A stretch of 64,000 nt of DNA. Origin: an uncultured Bacteroidales bacterium. GTDB taxonomy: Bacteria; Bacteroidota; Bacteroidia; Bacteroidales; P3. Under the pieces are notes generated by a model. It made no database searches, was not told the DNA's origin, and was given only the letters and a program-made list of their open reading frames with translations. The stretch is taken from the NCBI GenBank assembly GCA_900318275.1, contig ONJY01000007.1:79739-143738 (forward strand), read 5' to 3'. The translations under genes and the position numbers were made by a program. Positions 43,685 through 52,966 of the stretch are shown here, one piece after another; within the stretch, counting starts at the first letter, position 1, and each line of letters begins with the position of its first letter.

Positions 43685-44779
43685 ATGGATACTACTATTA
43701 TAGAATCAACATCATTATTACGGGATCAATTCTTAAGTTTGCTTAGGTGGGGTATAGGTAAGGAGTCCGAACCTTTTCAAGGAACTGTGTATTGGGACAT
43801 CGTTGAGACAATGGCCGTGAAGCATGGACTTCTGGCAGTGGTGTACGACGCAGTCCTGCAACTCCCCGAAGGCCAACGTCCGCCACAGGTAACGTGGCTG
43901 CGATGGATTGGACAGGTGATACAAGGATATGAGGCTCGCCATGAAGCTTATCGCAAGGCGGTAATGGATTTGGCGTCGTTCTACAACGCCCACGGCTACA
44001 GGATGATGCTGCTGAAGGGCGATGCCTGCGGCGGGGATTGGCCGAGGCCTGAACACAGGCCTTACGGTGACATCGACATCTGGCTCTTCGGAAAACAGAA
44101 AGAAGCGGATGATGTGTTAGTACGCGAAAAAAGTATTAAGATTGACAACTCGCACCACCATCACACCGTGTTCAGCTGGATGGGCTTCACGGTGGAGAAC
44201 CACTATGACTTTGTGAACGTGCATGCCCATAAGTCGAGTGCTGAGCTGGAAAAAGTTTTCAAGAGTTTAGGTGAAGACGATAGCTATTCTGTGGAGATGT
44301 TTGGGGAGAAAGTATTTCTGCCTTCACCGAATCTGCATGCGTTGTTCTTGATGAAGCATATGGTGAGTCATTTTTCGGCTGCTGAGATTACACTGAGGCA
44401 TGTGCTTGATTGGGCGTTCTTCGTGGAGAAGCATTCTTCAGAAGTGGATTGGGAGTGGCTGGATGGGTTGTTGGTTAAGTACCACATGAAGGAGTTCTTC
44501 AACTGTATCAATGCCATTTGTGTGGAAGAATTGGGGTTTGAGGCATCAATCTTTCCTGAGATTGAACCAAACCCTGATTTGAAAGAGCGAGCCCTTTTAG
44601 ATATGTTGAATCCACTGTTCTCGAGTGCAGAGCCGAATGGTTTTGTGCCGCGCATGATATATAAGTATAAACGATGGCAGGGGAATGCGTGGAAGCATGA
44701 ATTATGTTATAATGAAAGTAGGTGGTCTGCTTTTTTGACAGGTGTTTGGGCTAAAATTTTGAAACCAGCGAGTATTTAG
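43685..44779 (+). CDS. Nucleotidyltransferase-fold protein (NTP_transf_5)
   Basis: 364 residues of the uncharacterised nucleotidyltransferase family PF14907. The core is KAVMDLASFYNAHGYRMMLLKG near 98-119 (motif YRMMLLKGDACGG) and HRPYGDIDIW near 127-136, with the paired Asp of a nucleotidyltransferase metal site; NSHHHHTVFSWMG and a helical C-terminus follow. Such genes recur in Bacteroidota capsule loci with no known substrate. A G8 tract precedes the start. Codon use and GC differ along the gene, lower in the second half. Confidence 0.8.
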   Translation: MDTTIIESTSLLRDQFLSLLRWGIGKESEPFQGTVYWDIVETMAVKHGLLAVVYDAVLQLPEGQRPPQVTWLRWIGQVIQGYEARHEAYRKAVMDLASFYNAHGYRMMLLKGDACGGDWPRPEHRPYGDIDIWLFGKQKEADDVLVREKSIKIDNSHHHHTVFSWMGFTVENHYDFVNVHAHKSSAELEKVFKSLGEDDSYSVEMFGEKVFLPSPNLHALFLMKHMVSHFSAAEITLRHVLDWAFFVEKHSSEVDWEWLDGLLVKYHMKEFFNCINAICVEELGFEASIFPEIEPNPDLKERALLDMLNPLFSSAEPNGFVPRMIYKYKRWQGNAWKHELCYNESRWSAFLTGVWAKILKPASI

Positions 44780-44829
44780 TTTAATAGCTTAGTAGCTTAA
44801 GAAGTTTAAAAGTTTAAGCGGTTTAAGGG

Positions 44830-45222
44830 TTGGTTATTACGAAAGAGATACTCGATGAGTTGACAGAGAAGGCGAAAGAATCGCCTCGCTTGCGTTACAA
44901 CTTGGATTTGCGCAACAGTGCTGACGACCAGTCGCAGCGGATGCTGAATGCTCTGGAGCCTGGAACTGTGATGCCCATACACCGGCATAAGGGCTCTTCT
45001 GAGACATGTATCTGCATTCGTGGGCATTTTGAGGAATACTTCTTTGATGAACACGGCAACCTGACAGACACCATAGATATGGTGCCAGGCGGAGTAGTGC
45101 TGAATATAGAAAAAGGACAGTGGCACTCGCTAAAATGTTTAGAGAGCGGAACAGTGCTGTTGGAGGCGAAGGACGGACCATACCACCCCTTGGAAGAAGA
45201 CGAGATCTATCAAGAATTATAG
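44830..45222 (+). CDS. wbuC: WbuC-family cupin protein
   Basis: 130-residue cupin-fold metalloprotein of the WbuC family, found with FucNAc synthesis genes in O-antigen loci. Cupin motif 1 is PIHRHKGSSETCICIRG near residues 49-65 and motif 2 GQWHSLKCLESGTVLLEA near 97-114. The enzymatic role is unsettled. The frame starts with TTG at 44830 after GTTTAAG heptamers; no ATG gives a complete cupin domain. The last codons and 18 nt after them (45208-45234) form a 27-bp repeat shared with 52647-52673, after fnlC. Confidence 0.85.
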   Translation: MVITKEILDELTEKAKESPRLRYNLDLRNSADDQSQRMLNALEPGTVMPIHRHKGSSETCICIRGHFEEYFFDEHGNLTDTIDMVPGGVVLNIEKGQWHSLKCLESGTVLLEAKDGPYHPLEEDEIYQEL

Positions 45223-45234
45223 AATTGGAGAATT
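45208..45234 (+). repeat. 27-bp direct repeat, left copy
   Basis: TATCAAGAATTATAGAATTG plus GAGAATT. Identical to 52647-52673. Here it overlaps the end of wbuC; the other copy follows fnlC. Together they bracket the defence block, fnlA, a GxxExxY gene and fnlC. Confidence 0.93.
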
Positions 45235-45405
45235 TTGGGTCGGTCTTCGACCTCAAATTCCATCAAAAAATCTGAGAGAAAATAACTCGAACACGAATCT
45301 CACAAATATAACGAATGTAAATCGGTCAAGAATTAGAGGCAATCGTTCGAGATTATCGCAGGGACGGTGCTGAACTTATAGATATGACTAATAAAACTTG
45401 ATGAT

Positions 45406-47100
45406 ATGCCTTGTAAGTCAGAAAAAGAAATAGAGCAGGCAAAGGAGAGAAGCCTTGAAATGCTTCAATCTCTATACAAGGAGATAGAGAACCTGGTGGA
45501 GGATATTGTTCCACTATATGACGATATAGAGAACTTCTTCTTTCAAGACGTGGACTATCAGGCATTGAAATCTGTCGTTCCCCGATGGATGACGGATGCG
45601 GGGCGCTCACCTGAGTCCGGCATGGATAAAGAGACTTATGAGAAGTTGAGACAGGTATATAAAGATCCTTTGTCGAATAGAATCATACATTGGGCAGATG
45701 TTCAGATGATTCTGGCTGCAATCCAGGATAGAGTAATGGCGGTTAAGAATTATCTGATGGTTATATACCGTCACTTACCTGCCTATTGCTTATACGAAGA
45801 CAGCGAGTATAATGCCAGCCAAAGGGTGCTGAATGAAGAATCAGACAGTGTTCATACGGCCATCAACAATGTGTTCGTGACACTATGTTCATCTTTTGAC
45901 TTACTGACCAAGATTGTGTATGAATGCTCACATTACGATAAAGATGGGTTTGCAGAGTATAAAAGGCTAAGATGCAGAAAAGATAATGTGCTTTATAAAA
46001 AGGGAAACTATGGTTTTGATGAATTAAAATCATCGGGTCTGTTGTATAGCGAACCAGTCTGCGTAAGAACGGCCTGTAGTTTTCGTGATGAGTTTATCCA
46101 CAATGGAGCATGGGATTACAGGTGTGCCATCTTTTATCCGAGTGTGGAAGGAGAACCAGTGGAGCCTTTTGTGGTGATGCCTGATGTGGATGAAAATGGT
46201 ATTCTTGTTTCATCCGGCTCAAGAAATAAGTTCTATGCTAAGAGCAGTAAACTTAATGTGGTGCTCCCCGGCCTTGTGAAGGAGATAATAGGAGTGCTAT
46301 CGAAAACAATTACTGCATTGAGTGACTTGTTACGGAGGAGAATTGTACCAGTCAACAAGGATGAGTTTACGAATGCAGGGATGTTCCAGCTAACAAGAAA
46401 TCAGGTGATGGGGTATAAGGCCTTATTGGGAGATAAGTTTACTGAATTGGAACTTATGCAAACAATGGATTTCCTGATGCCGCAGTTCCCAGTGTGTAGT
46501 CCTATCATTGCGGAATTATGTAGGGGCATTACGCTGACTGAAGGCCTTGGAATACATTTGCTGTATGGAGGATGTGAGAAAGGCAGGCCATACAGAATGC
46601 TGATGATTGTATTGTTGCTGAATGAAACGGCAAATCTGAAGACAGATTATAAGCTGGCCTACCGACTGCTGAAAGAGGCTTATATTATGACGGATAATAT
46701 ATATGGTCAACTGAAGGGAAGTACATATCCATTCTGCCTGTCGGATTATTTGACTGAACTTGAAACAGCCTTGCCAAACAGAAATCCAAATGTTTTGGAG
46801 GCAGAGGAGGCTGAATTGTATAATAACCTACCCCCAAAGATAACTGTATATCGTGGGATGTGCGATGAGGAAAAACAGTCTGGCAAATATGGTATCAGTT
46901 GGACGTTGGATGAAAAATATGCGTTGAACTATGTGTTTTATAAGAAGAATGAGGTGAAGGGAACAATAGGTTGGCGTGCAGAAATGGAGATAGACAAGAA
47001 TGAAATCTTCGCAGTTTGGGGCGTCAAAGACGAGAGGAAAGAAATAGTTATAAACCCCAGCAGATGTAAGAATGTAATGTTCACAAAGGTGGTGAAATAG
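45406..47100 (+). CDS. Unknown protein with possible HEPN-like and ADP-ribosyltransferase-like parts
   Basis: 564 residues, family not recognised. The helical N-terminal two thirds include CSFRDEFIHNGAWDYRC near residue 223-239, where R-x4-H-N recalls the catalytic motif of HEPN RNases. The last 90 residues, beginning ITVYRGMCDEEKQSG near 479 and GISWTLDEKYALNYV near 495, then GVKDERKEIVINPSR near 540, follow the order Arg, Ser-x-Thr, Glu of R-S-E ADP-ribosyltransferases, although the usual Glu-x-Glu is not exact. It ends 5 nt before the OLD-type ATPase gene, so it is probably part of that defence operon as sensor or effector. Both domain calls are inference. Confidence 0.5.
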   Translation: MPCKSEKEIEQAKERSLEMLQSLYKEIENLVEDIVPLYDDIENFFFQDVDYQALKSVVPRWMTDAGRSPESGMDKETYEKLRQVYKDPLSNRIIHWADVQMILAAIQDRVMAVKNYLMVIYRHLPAYCLYEDSEYNASQRVLNEESDSVHTAINNVFVTLCSSFDLLTKIVYECSHYDKDGFAEYKRLRCRKDNVLYKKGNYGFDELKSSGLLYSEPVCVRTACSFRDEFIHNGAWDYRCAIFYPSVEGEPVEPFVVMPDVDENGILVSSGSRNKFYAKSSKLNVVLPGLVKEIIGVLSKTITALSDLLRRRIVPVNKDEFTNAGMFQLTRNQVMGYKALLGDKFTELELMQTMDFLMPQFPVCSPIIAELCRGITLTEGLGIHLLYGGCEKGRPYRMLMIVLLLNETANLKTDYKLAYRLLKEAYIMTDNIYGQLKGSTYPFCLSDYLTELETALPNRNPNVLEAEEAELYNNLPPKITVYRGMCDEEKQSGKYGISWTLDEKYALNYVFYKKNEVKGTIGWRAEMEIDKNEIFAVWGVKDERKEIVINPSRCKNVMFTKVVK

Positions 47101-47105
47101 CAGAT

Positions 47106-48674
47106 ATGTATATTTCGAAAATAAAACTTCAGAACTTCCGAAGATTTAGGAATATTGAAATCAGATTCAACAGGGGTAGAAATATCCTTGTTGGTGACAA
47201 TGAGTCCGGTAAATCCTCAATTCTTCAGGCTATAGACCTTTGCTCGAGGGGTAGCAGGCACCGTGTGGAAGATATAGGCGTGGAAACATTGCTTAACGTG
47301 GATGCCGTAAGGGAGTTTATGGCAGGAGATAAAAGAATTGAAAACCTGCCAAAACTGTATATAGAGCTATATCTTTCAGATATTGTTGACGAAGGGCTGG
47401 AAGGAAATGAGAATAGCGAAAACGTCCCGGCAAATGGCGTTCGTTTGGCGATAGAGCCGGATTTGTCTCTTAGCAGACAAACACTTCAAGTGCTGCAAGC
47501 GCAAAATTCCTCATTCCCTTTTGAGTTCTATTCGATAATCTTCAGCACATTCAGTGGTGAATCCTATAACGGCTACTCCAAGAAAGTGAAGACCGTGATG
47601 CTGGACAACAGTACAATTGGCAACGAATATGCACTGAATGAATATATATCTACCATCTATGGAGCTGCATTGACTCAAGTGGAACAATTGGCAACCAAAC
47701 ATAGTTACGGAAATTCAAAGAGTGGATTTAAGGATGGAGTGTTGGCACCATTCAATGCTAAACTGCCAGTAGGATATTCCTTTTCTGTCAAGAATACTGG
47801 CAAGAATTGTTTGGAGAACGACCTAACGATAGAGATGGGAGGTGTTCCCATTAGTGAGAAGGGAACCGGTGTACAGTGTGCGGTAAAAACGCAGTTGGCG
47901 CTGAGCAGAGCTGAAGAAATACCAGTTATACTGCTGGAAGAGCCAGAGAATCATTTGAGTCATCTGAATATGAGGAAAATGATAGAGGATATTGAGAAGA
48001 GCCAACGGGCTCAATTGTTCATCTCTACGCACAGTGACATGATCAGCACCCGTCTGGATTTAAGGAACTGTATCTTGATGAATAGTGCTGAGCCTGCGAG
48101 GACTGTTTCTCTGGGATATGTTGATGGAGGTACTGCCAATTTCTTCATGAAAGCACCTGACAACAATATGCTGCAATTTGTTTTAGCAAAAAAAGTCATA
48201 TTGGTTGAAGGTGATGCAGAGTTTATCCTGATGGATGCATTCTGCAAGAGGGTGTTAAACCAGACCTTGGCAGAGCGGGGCATAGATGTGATAGCAGTTG
48301 ATGGCAAATGCTTTAAGCGCTATCTGGAGATTGCCAGGCAGATAGGCGTGAAAGTAGCGGTGGTTACAGATAATGACAAGAATTATGCGGAGAATATCAC
48401 AAACGCCTACAATGGCTATATGAATAATGAGTATGCTAATATCAAGGTATTTGCGGATACGGATAATGAGCTATATACCTTTGAAGTAGCGGTGAATAAG
48501 AATAATGAGGCGGATTGTGACGAATTATTTGGAGCAGGTCGCAGAACCTTGTCGGTAATAGAATATATGCTGGCGAATAAAGCAGAGGTGGCATACAAAC
48601 TATTGACGCAAAAGGGAGAAACGATAAATGTACCTCAATACATAAGAGAAGCCTTGGAATGGGTAAATGTTTGA
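47106..48674 (+). CDS. GajA-like OLD-family ATPase-TOPRIM nuclease
   Basis: 522 residues. ABC-type ATPase domain with ILVGDNESGKSSIL near 28-41, Walker B VILLEEPENHLSH near 273-285 and switch His in LFISTHSDMIS near 304-314, followed by a TOPRIM domain: VILVEGDAEFILMDAF near 364-379, VIAVDGKCF near 397 and VAVVTDNDKN near 417-426. This is the class 2 OLD layout of GajA, the nuclease of the Gabija antiphage system. The next gene encodes a UvrD-like helicase, the GajB partner, with overlapping ends. It is slightly shorter than typical GajA. Confidence 0.88.
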   Translation: MYISKIKLQNFRRFRNIEIRFNRGRNILVGDNESGKSSILQAIDLCSRGSRHRVEDIGVETLLNVDAVREFMAGDKRIENLPKLYIELYLSDIVDEGLEGNENSENVPANGVRLAIEPDLSLSRQTLQVLQAQNSSFPFEFYSIIFSTFSGESYNGYSKKVKTVMLDNSTIGNEYALNEYISTIYGAALTQVEQLATKHSYGNSKSGFKDGVLAPFNAKLPVGYSFSVKNTGKNCLENDLTIEMGGVPISEKGTGVQCAVKTQLALSRAEEIPVILLEEPENHLSHLNMRKMIEDIEKSQRAQLFISTHSDMISTRLDLRNCILMNSAEPARTVSLGYVDGGTANFFMKAPDNNMLQFVLAKKVILVEGDAEFILMDAFCKRVLNQTLAERGIDVIAVDGKCFKRYLEIARQIGVKVAVVTDNDKNYAENITNAYNGYMNNEYANIKVFADTDNELYTFEVAVNKNNEADCDELFGAGRRTLSVIEYMLANKAEVAYKLLTQKGETINVPQYIREALEWVNV

Positions 48675-49684
48675 TGTTGGCAGTGGCTGGCTCAGGGAAG
48701 ACAACATACTTGATAAGTTTGCTGAACCTTGAGCAACGTTTCTTGCTGGTAACATATACGCGAAACAACTATGAGCACCTGAAAAGGTCAGTAGTTAGGA
48801 AGTTTGGCTATTTTCCAGAGAATATCAAGGTGCTGAAGTATTTCCAGTTTGTTTACTCATTTTGCTACAAACCGTTTTGTGGACTGGCGAATAGGGCTAA
48901 TGGGATAACCTTTGATTTGCCTCCAGAGCACACAAGATATCAACCCGGGACGGATGCTTTCTATAGGACAAGAGGAGGAAGGCTATATCATAACCGCATA
49001 GCTCACTTTTGCAAAGAGCAGTGTTCAGGGGGGATTAAAGCCCGCTTGGATAAGTATTATGACTACTTGCTGATAGACGAGGTTCAAGATTTTGCTGGGC
49101 ATGATTTCAATCTGCTACTGAGTATTTTGCCTGACAGATGTAAAACGATTTGTGTGGGTGATTTCTTCCAGCATACATACGATACCAGTCTTGACGGGAA
49201 TGTGAGAAAGTCGTTGTACAAGAGCCTTACTCCATATATAAAAGAGTGGAAAAAAGTTGGAGTTGACATAGATACTCGCTCGTTGGCGAGGACAAGACGA
49301 TGCAGCCCAGAGATATGTGCTTTTGTGGAGACGTTGGGGATTTCTATTCAGTCGACAGGTGAAGCTGTGGGGTCTGTGTTTTACATTGATAACGAAGAAG
49401 AATGTGAGAGAATTATCAATGAAGCAACAATCCCCAAATTGTTCCTTAAAGAAGGGAACAAGTATTTTTGTGATGGTATGAACTGGGGAGCATCAAAGGG
49501 TCTTGACCACTTCGTAGATGTTTGCGTTGTGCTAAACAAATCGTCGTTGGATTTGTATCAAAAAGGAAGACTGAGTGAGTTGAACCCTCAGACCAAAAAC
49601 AAACTCTATGTTGCTTGCACGAGAGCACATAGGCATCTTTATATAATGAGCTACACATGGTTGGAGAAATACCGATTGCAGTAG
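48659..49684 (+). CDS. GajB-like UvrD-family helicase/NTPase
   Basis: 341 residues, a compact superfamily 1 helicase. Walker A is LAVAGSGKTTYLI near residues 7-19, motif II LLIDEVQDFAG near 138-148, motif III VGDFFQHTY near 167-175 and motif VI KLYVACTRAHRHLYI near 314-328. It lacks the large insertions of UvrD, as does GajB. With the upstream OLD-type nuclease it makes a Gabija-like module. The start is ATG 48659, inside the previous gene; ATG 48674 in a TGATG junction is equally plausible and would remove five residues. Confidence 0.85.
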   Translation: MGKCLMLAVAGSGKTTYLISLLNLEQRFLLVTYTRNNYEHLKRSVVRKFGYFPENIKVLKYFQFVYSFCYKPFCGLANRANGITFDLPPEHTRYQPGTDAFYRTRGGRLYHNRIAHFCKEQCSGGIKARLDKYYDYLLIDEVQDFAGHDFNLLLSILPDRCKTICVGDFFQHTYDTSLDGNVRKSLYKSLTPYIKEWKKVGVDIDTRSLARTRRCSPEICAFVETLGISIQSTGEAVGSVFYIDNEEECERIINEATIPKLFLKEGNKYFCDGMNWGASKGLDHFVDVCVVLNKSSLDLYQKGRLSELNPQTKNKLYVACTRAHRHLYIMSYTWLEKYRLQ

Positions 49685-49730
49685 GAATAATAACATGGAA
49701 TAAATAACATTTAAACAAATAATAACAACA

Positions 49731-50792
49731 ATGAGTGTTTTTAAAGACAAGACGCTGCTCATTACCGGTGGTACGGGCAGCTTTGGTAATGCAGTGTTGA
49801 ACAGGTTTCTCCGCACTGACATCGGAGAGATTCGCATCTTCAGCCGCGACGAGAAGAAGCAGGACGATATGCGTCACGACTTCCAGGCGCGTATGCCTGA
49901 AGTGGCCAACAAGATTAAGTTCTACATCGGCGACGTGCGGAACAAATCGACCCTGAAATATGCGATGAAGGGCGTGGATTACGTGTTCCACGCTGCCGCT
50001 CTGAAGCAAGTGCCAAGCTGCGAGTTTTTCCCGATGGAGGCCGTCAAGACTAACGTGATTGGTACAGACAACACGCTGGATGCAGCTATCGATGCTGGCG
50101 TGAAGTGCGTCATCTGTTTGAGTACGGATAAGGCAGCATATCCTATCAACGCTATGGGTATCACCAAAGCTATCGAGGAGAAGATTGCCGTGGCCAAATC
50201 TCGTCTGAGTGGCGATACCAAGATCTGCTGCACCCGTTACGGTAATGTGATGTGCTCCCGTGGCTCGGTCATTCCCCTCTGGATTGACCAGATCCGCAAG
50301 GGCAACCCGATTACGCTCACTGAGCCGAAGATGACCCGCTTCATCATGTCTCTTGAGGAGGCTGTTGACTTGGTGCTGTTTGCCTTCGAGCACGGCAAGA
50401 ATGGTGACATCCTCGTGCAGAAAGCTCCTGCCTGCACCATCCAGACGCAGGCAGAAGCCGTAAAGGAGTTGTTCGAACACCAGGCACCAGCAGGTAAGAA
50501 ACCGGAAATCAAGGTCATCGGAATTCGTCACGGTGAGAAGATGTACGAGACTTTGCTTACCAAGGAAGAAGCTGCCAAGGCTATTGATATGGGTAATTTC
50601 TATGCTGTGCCTGCCGACAACCGCGACTTGAACTACGACAAGTATTTCAAAGAAGGTGACACCAAACGCGCACTTATTGATGAGTTCAACTCGAACAACA
50701 CAAGGATTCTGAATCTAGAGGAAACGAAGGAGAAAATCGCTTCATTGACATACATCCAAAACGAACTTAACGGTATTCCTAATCTCGTTTGA
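49731..50792 (+). CDS. fnlA: UDP-GlcNAc 4,6-dehydratase/5-epimerase (UDP-L-FucNAc step 1)
   Basis: 353-residue SDR of the WbjB/CapE/FnlA group. TLLITGGTGSFGNAVL at residues 8-23 binds NAD(P), CLSTDKAAYPINAMGITK near 124-141 is the active site with Met replacing Tyr, and GIRHGEKMYETLL near 263 is a family hallmark. It converts UDP-GlcNAc by dehydration and 5-inversion to the first intermediate of UDP-L-FucNAc (or UDP-L-QuiNAc). FnlC and FnlB homologues follow, separated by a GxxExxY gene. A 46-nt gap separates it from the helicase gene. GC content rises sharply here compared with the defence genes. Confidence 0.92.
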   Translation: MSVFKDKTLLITGGTGSFGNAVLNRFLRTDIGEIRIFSRDEKKQDDMRHDFQARMPEVANKIKFYIGDVRNKSTLKYAMKGVDYVFHAAALKQVPSCEFFPMEAVKTNVIGTDNTLDAAIDAGVKCVICLSTDKAAYPINAMGITKAIEEKIAVAKSRLSGDTKICCTRYGNVMCSRGSVIPLWIDQIRKGNPITLTEPKMTRFIMSLEEAVDLVLFAFEHGKNGDILVQKAPACTIQTQAEAVKELFEHQAPAGKKPEIKVIGIRHGEKMYETLLTKEEAAKAIDMGNFYAVPADNRDLNYDKYFKEGDTKRALIDEFNSNNTRILNLEETKEKIASLTYIQNELNGIPNLV

Positions 50793-51010
50793 TTAGGATT
50801 CCGAAAAAGCCCTAAATAACGAAAGGAACAAAAAAATAGGTAGGTTATTACAGATGCTTGGTTGTTGTTTTTTCAAAGCACTTATGAAAGTAAACTTTCA
50901 AGATGCTTTCAAATAACATCAACCTTTGTCACGACAAAGCAATTTTAGTAAAATTGTCATCTGTAAAAACAGTTTTTGCATATTTAGCGATTTTCGTATA
51001 CTTTCGGAAT

Positions 51011-51397
51011 ATGAAAGAGATATTATATAAAGAGGAGTCAGCAAAGATTGTGGGGGCGATATTTGAAGTCCACAAACGCCTCGGTGTTGGCTTACTCGAA
51101 AAGGTGTACCAAGAGGCCTTGGCCATTGAACTAAAACACCGAAGCATTCCTTTCGATCGTGAAAAGAGGTTTGATGTTTACTATAGAGACCAAAAACTCG
51201 ATGCACAATACATAGCAGACTTTGTATGCTATGACAAGATAATTGTCGAACTGAAGGCTGTGAGCGAACTTTTAGACGTTCACAAGGCTCAGGTTCGCAA
51301 TTATCTTACGATTACGGGCTATGAGCTCGGAATCTTGTGCAACTTCAACGAACTCTATATGGAACCCGTAAGGGTACTAAACTCAAACCTAATGTAG
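51011..51397 (+). CDS. GxxExxY family protein
   Basis: 128 residues. GVGLLEKVYQEALAIEL near residues 25-41 contains the naming motif GLLEKVY; YIADFVCYDKIIVELKAVSE near 69-88 is the PD-(D/E)xK-like core (motifs ADFVCYDK and IVELKAV). It sits between fnlA and fnlC in a pathway that is otherwise contiguous, so it is an insertion. A TATACTTTC box ends about 4 nt before the ATG, so it may have its own leaderless promoter. Function unknown. Confidence 0.88.
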   Translation: MKEILYKEESAKIVGAIFEVHKRLGVGLLEKVYQEALAIELKHRSIPFDREKRFDVYYRDQKLDAQYIADFVCYDKIIVELKAVSELLDVHKAQVRNYLTITGYELGILCNFNELYMEPVRVLNSNLM

Positions 51398-51449
51398 TTT
51401 TAGGGTATTTCGTACTTTTAGTTGTTTTAGGAATTAAAAACAGAAAAAT

Positions 51450-52610
51450 ATGGCTGAATTTAAGAATAATGGTAAACTGAAGCTGCTGATAATCGTGGGT
51501 ACTCGCCCGGAAATTATACGTCTGGCTGCGGTCATCAACGAGTGCCGCAAGTATTTTGACACGCTGCTGGCACATACCGGTCAGAACTACGACTACAACC
51601 TCAACGGTGTCTTCTTCAAGGACCTGAAGCTTGCAGACCCCGACATCTATATGGAAGCCGTAGGTAATGACCTTGGAGAGACCATGGGCAACATCATCGC
51701 CAAGAGCTATCAGCTGATGGTGGAGGTGAAGCCCGATGCAGTGCTGGTGCTGGGCGATACCAACTCGTGCCTCAGTGTGATTGGCGCCAAGCGACTCCAT
51801 ATCCCCATCTTCCACATGGAGGCCGGCAACCGCTGCAAGGATGAATGTCTTCCCGAGGAGACCAACCGCCGCATCGTGGACATCATCAGCGACGTGAATA
51901 TGGCATACTCTGAGCACGCCCGCCGCTACCTGGCTGATACCGGCCTGCCCAAGGAACGCACCTACGTCACGGGTAGCCCTATGGCTGAGGTGCTGCATAA
52001 CAACTTGGCAGAGATCGAGGCTAGCGATATCCACAAACGTCTGGGCTTGGAGAAGGGCAAGTATATTCTGCTGAGCGCTCATAGAGAAGAGAACATTGAT
52101 ACAGAGAAGAACTTTATGAGCCTCTTCACCGCTATCAATAAGATGGCTGAAAAGTATGATATGCCCATCCTCTACAGCTGCCATCCGCGTTCAAGAAAAC
52201 GTCTTGAGGCTAGCGGCTTCCAGCTCGACAAACGTGTTATCCAGCATGAGCCATTGGGATTCCATGACTACAATTGCCTCCAGATGAATGCCTTTGCAGT
52301 GGTGAGTGACAGCGGTACCCTGCCTGAAGAAAGCAGCTTCTTTACCAGCGTGGGTCATCCTTTCCCAGCTGTATGTATCCGCACGTCTACCGAGCGTCCC
52401 GAGGCATTGGACAAGGGCTGCTTTGTGTTGAGTGGTATTGATACCGTAGGCTTGCTGCAGAGCGTGGATGTGGCTGTGAGTCTGATTAAGGATGGTCATC
52501 AGGGCATCCCTGTACCCGACTATGTCGACGAGAATGTCAGCACCAAGGTTGTCCGCATCATCCAGAGCTATGTGGGTGTGGTGAACAAAATGGTCTGGCG
52601 TAAGTTTTAA
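51450..52610 (+). CDS. fnlC: UDP-N-acetylglucosamine 2-epimerase-type enzyme (UDP-L-FucNAc step 3)
   Basis: 386 residues of the WecB/WbjD/CapG family. Motifs are LLIIVGTRPEIIRLAAVI at 11-28, VLVLGDTNSCLSVIGAK near 98, FHMEAGNRCKDECLPEE near 121 and LLSAHREENIDTEKNF near 208, which carry the UDP-binding and catalytic Asp, Glu and His residues of the family. In the FucNAc pathway it inverts C2 to give UDP-L-FucNAc. The CapF/FnlB gene follows after a 356-nt gap containing a 27-bp repeat. Confidence 0.92.
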   Translation: MAEFKNNGKLKLLIIVGTRPEIIRLAAVINECRKYFDTLLAHTGQNYDYNLNGVFFKDLKLADPDIYMEAVGNDLGETMGNIIAKSYQLMVEVKPDAVLVLGDTNSCLSVIGAKRLHIPIFHMEAGNRCKDECLPEETNRRIVDIISDVNMAYSEHARRYLADTGLPKERTYVTGSPMAEVLHNNLAEIEASDIHKRLGLEKGKYILLSAHREENIDTEKNFMSLFTAINKMAEKYDMPILYSCHPRSRKRLEASGFQLDKRVIQHEPLGFHDYNCLQMNAFAVVSDSGTLPEESSFFTSVGHPFPAVCIRTSTERPEALDKGCFVLSGIDTVGLLQSVDVAVSLIKDGHQGIPVPDYVDENVSTKVVRIIQSYVGVVNKMVWRKF

Positions 52611-52966
52611 TTCCGTAAACAGCAAAAAACTCTAAAAATACTAAAATATCAAGAATTATAGAATTGGAGAATTGACTTGTTTTGCGAACACGAATGACAC
52701 GGATTGAACGAATAGGCCTTTTTATATGACAATCATTGCCATGATTGCTTTGCTTGCTGCAAAGGTTTTATTTCGCCTGAAGAATCTTGAAAGCGAACTT
52801 TCAGAAGTTCTTCCGGCAAAATGAAACTCATCATATAAAAAATAATATTCTCTAATTCTCAAATTCTTGAAATAATACGATTCGTAGGATTGGTGAGATT
52901 CGTGTTCAAAAAATAGTTTTCGAGGCTTTCGTGATTTTAGATGTTTTAGGAATAAACGAATATAAG
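52611..52966. other. Gap between fnlC and fnlB
   Basis: No gene. It contains the right copy of a 27-bp repeat (52647-52673), GAACACGAAT-type short repeats at 52686 and (inverted) 52899 that also appear at 45290, and an otherwise AT-rich stretch. The core AGTTTTAGGAATAAA just before fnlB resembles the sequence before fnlC. Confidence 0.7.
52647..52673 (+). repeat. 27-bp direct repeat, right copy
   Basis: Identical to 45208-45234 at the end of wbuC; same orientation. Confidence 0.93.
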
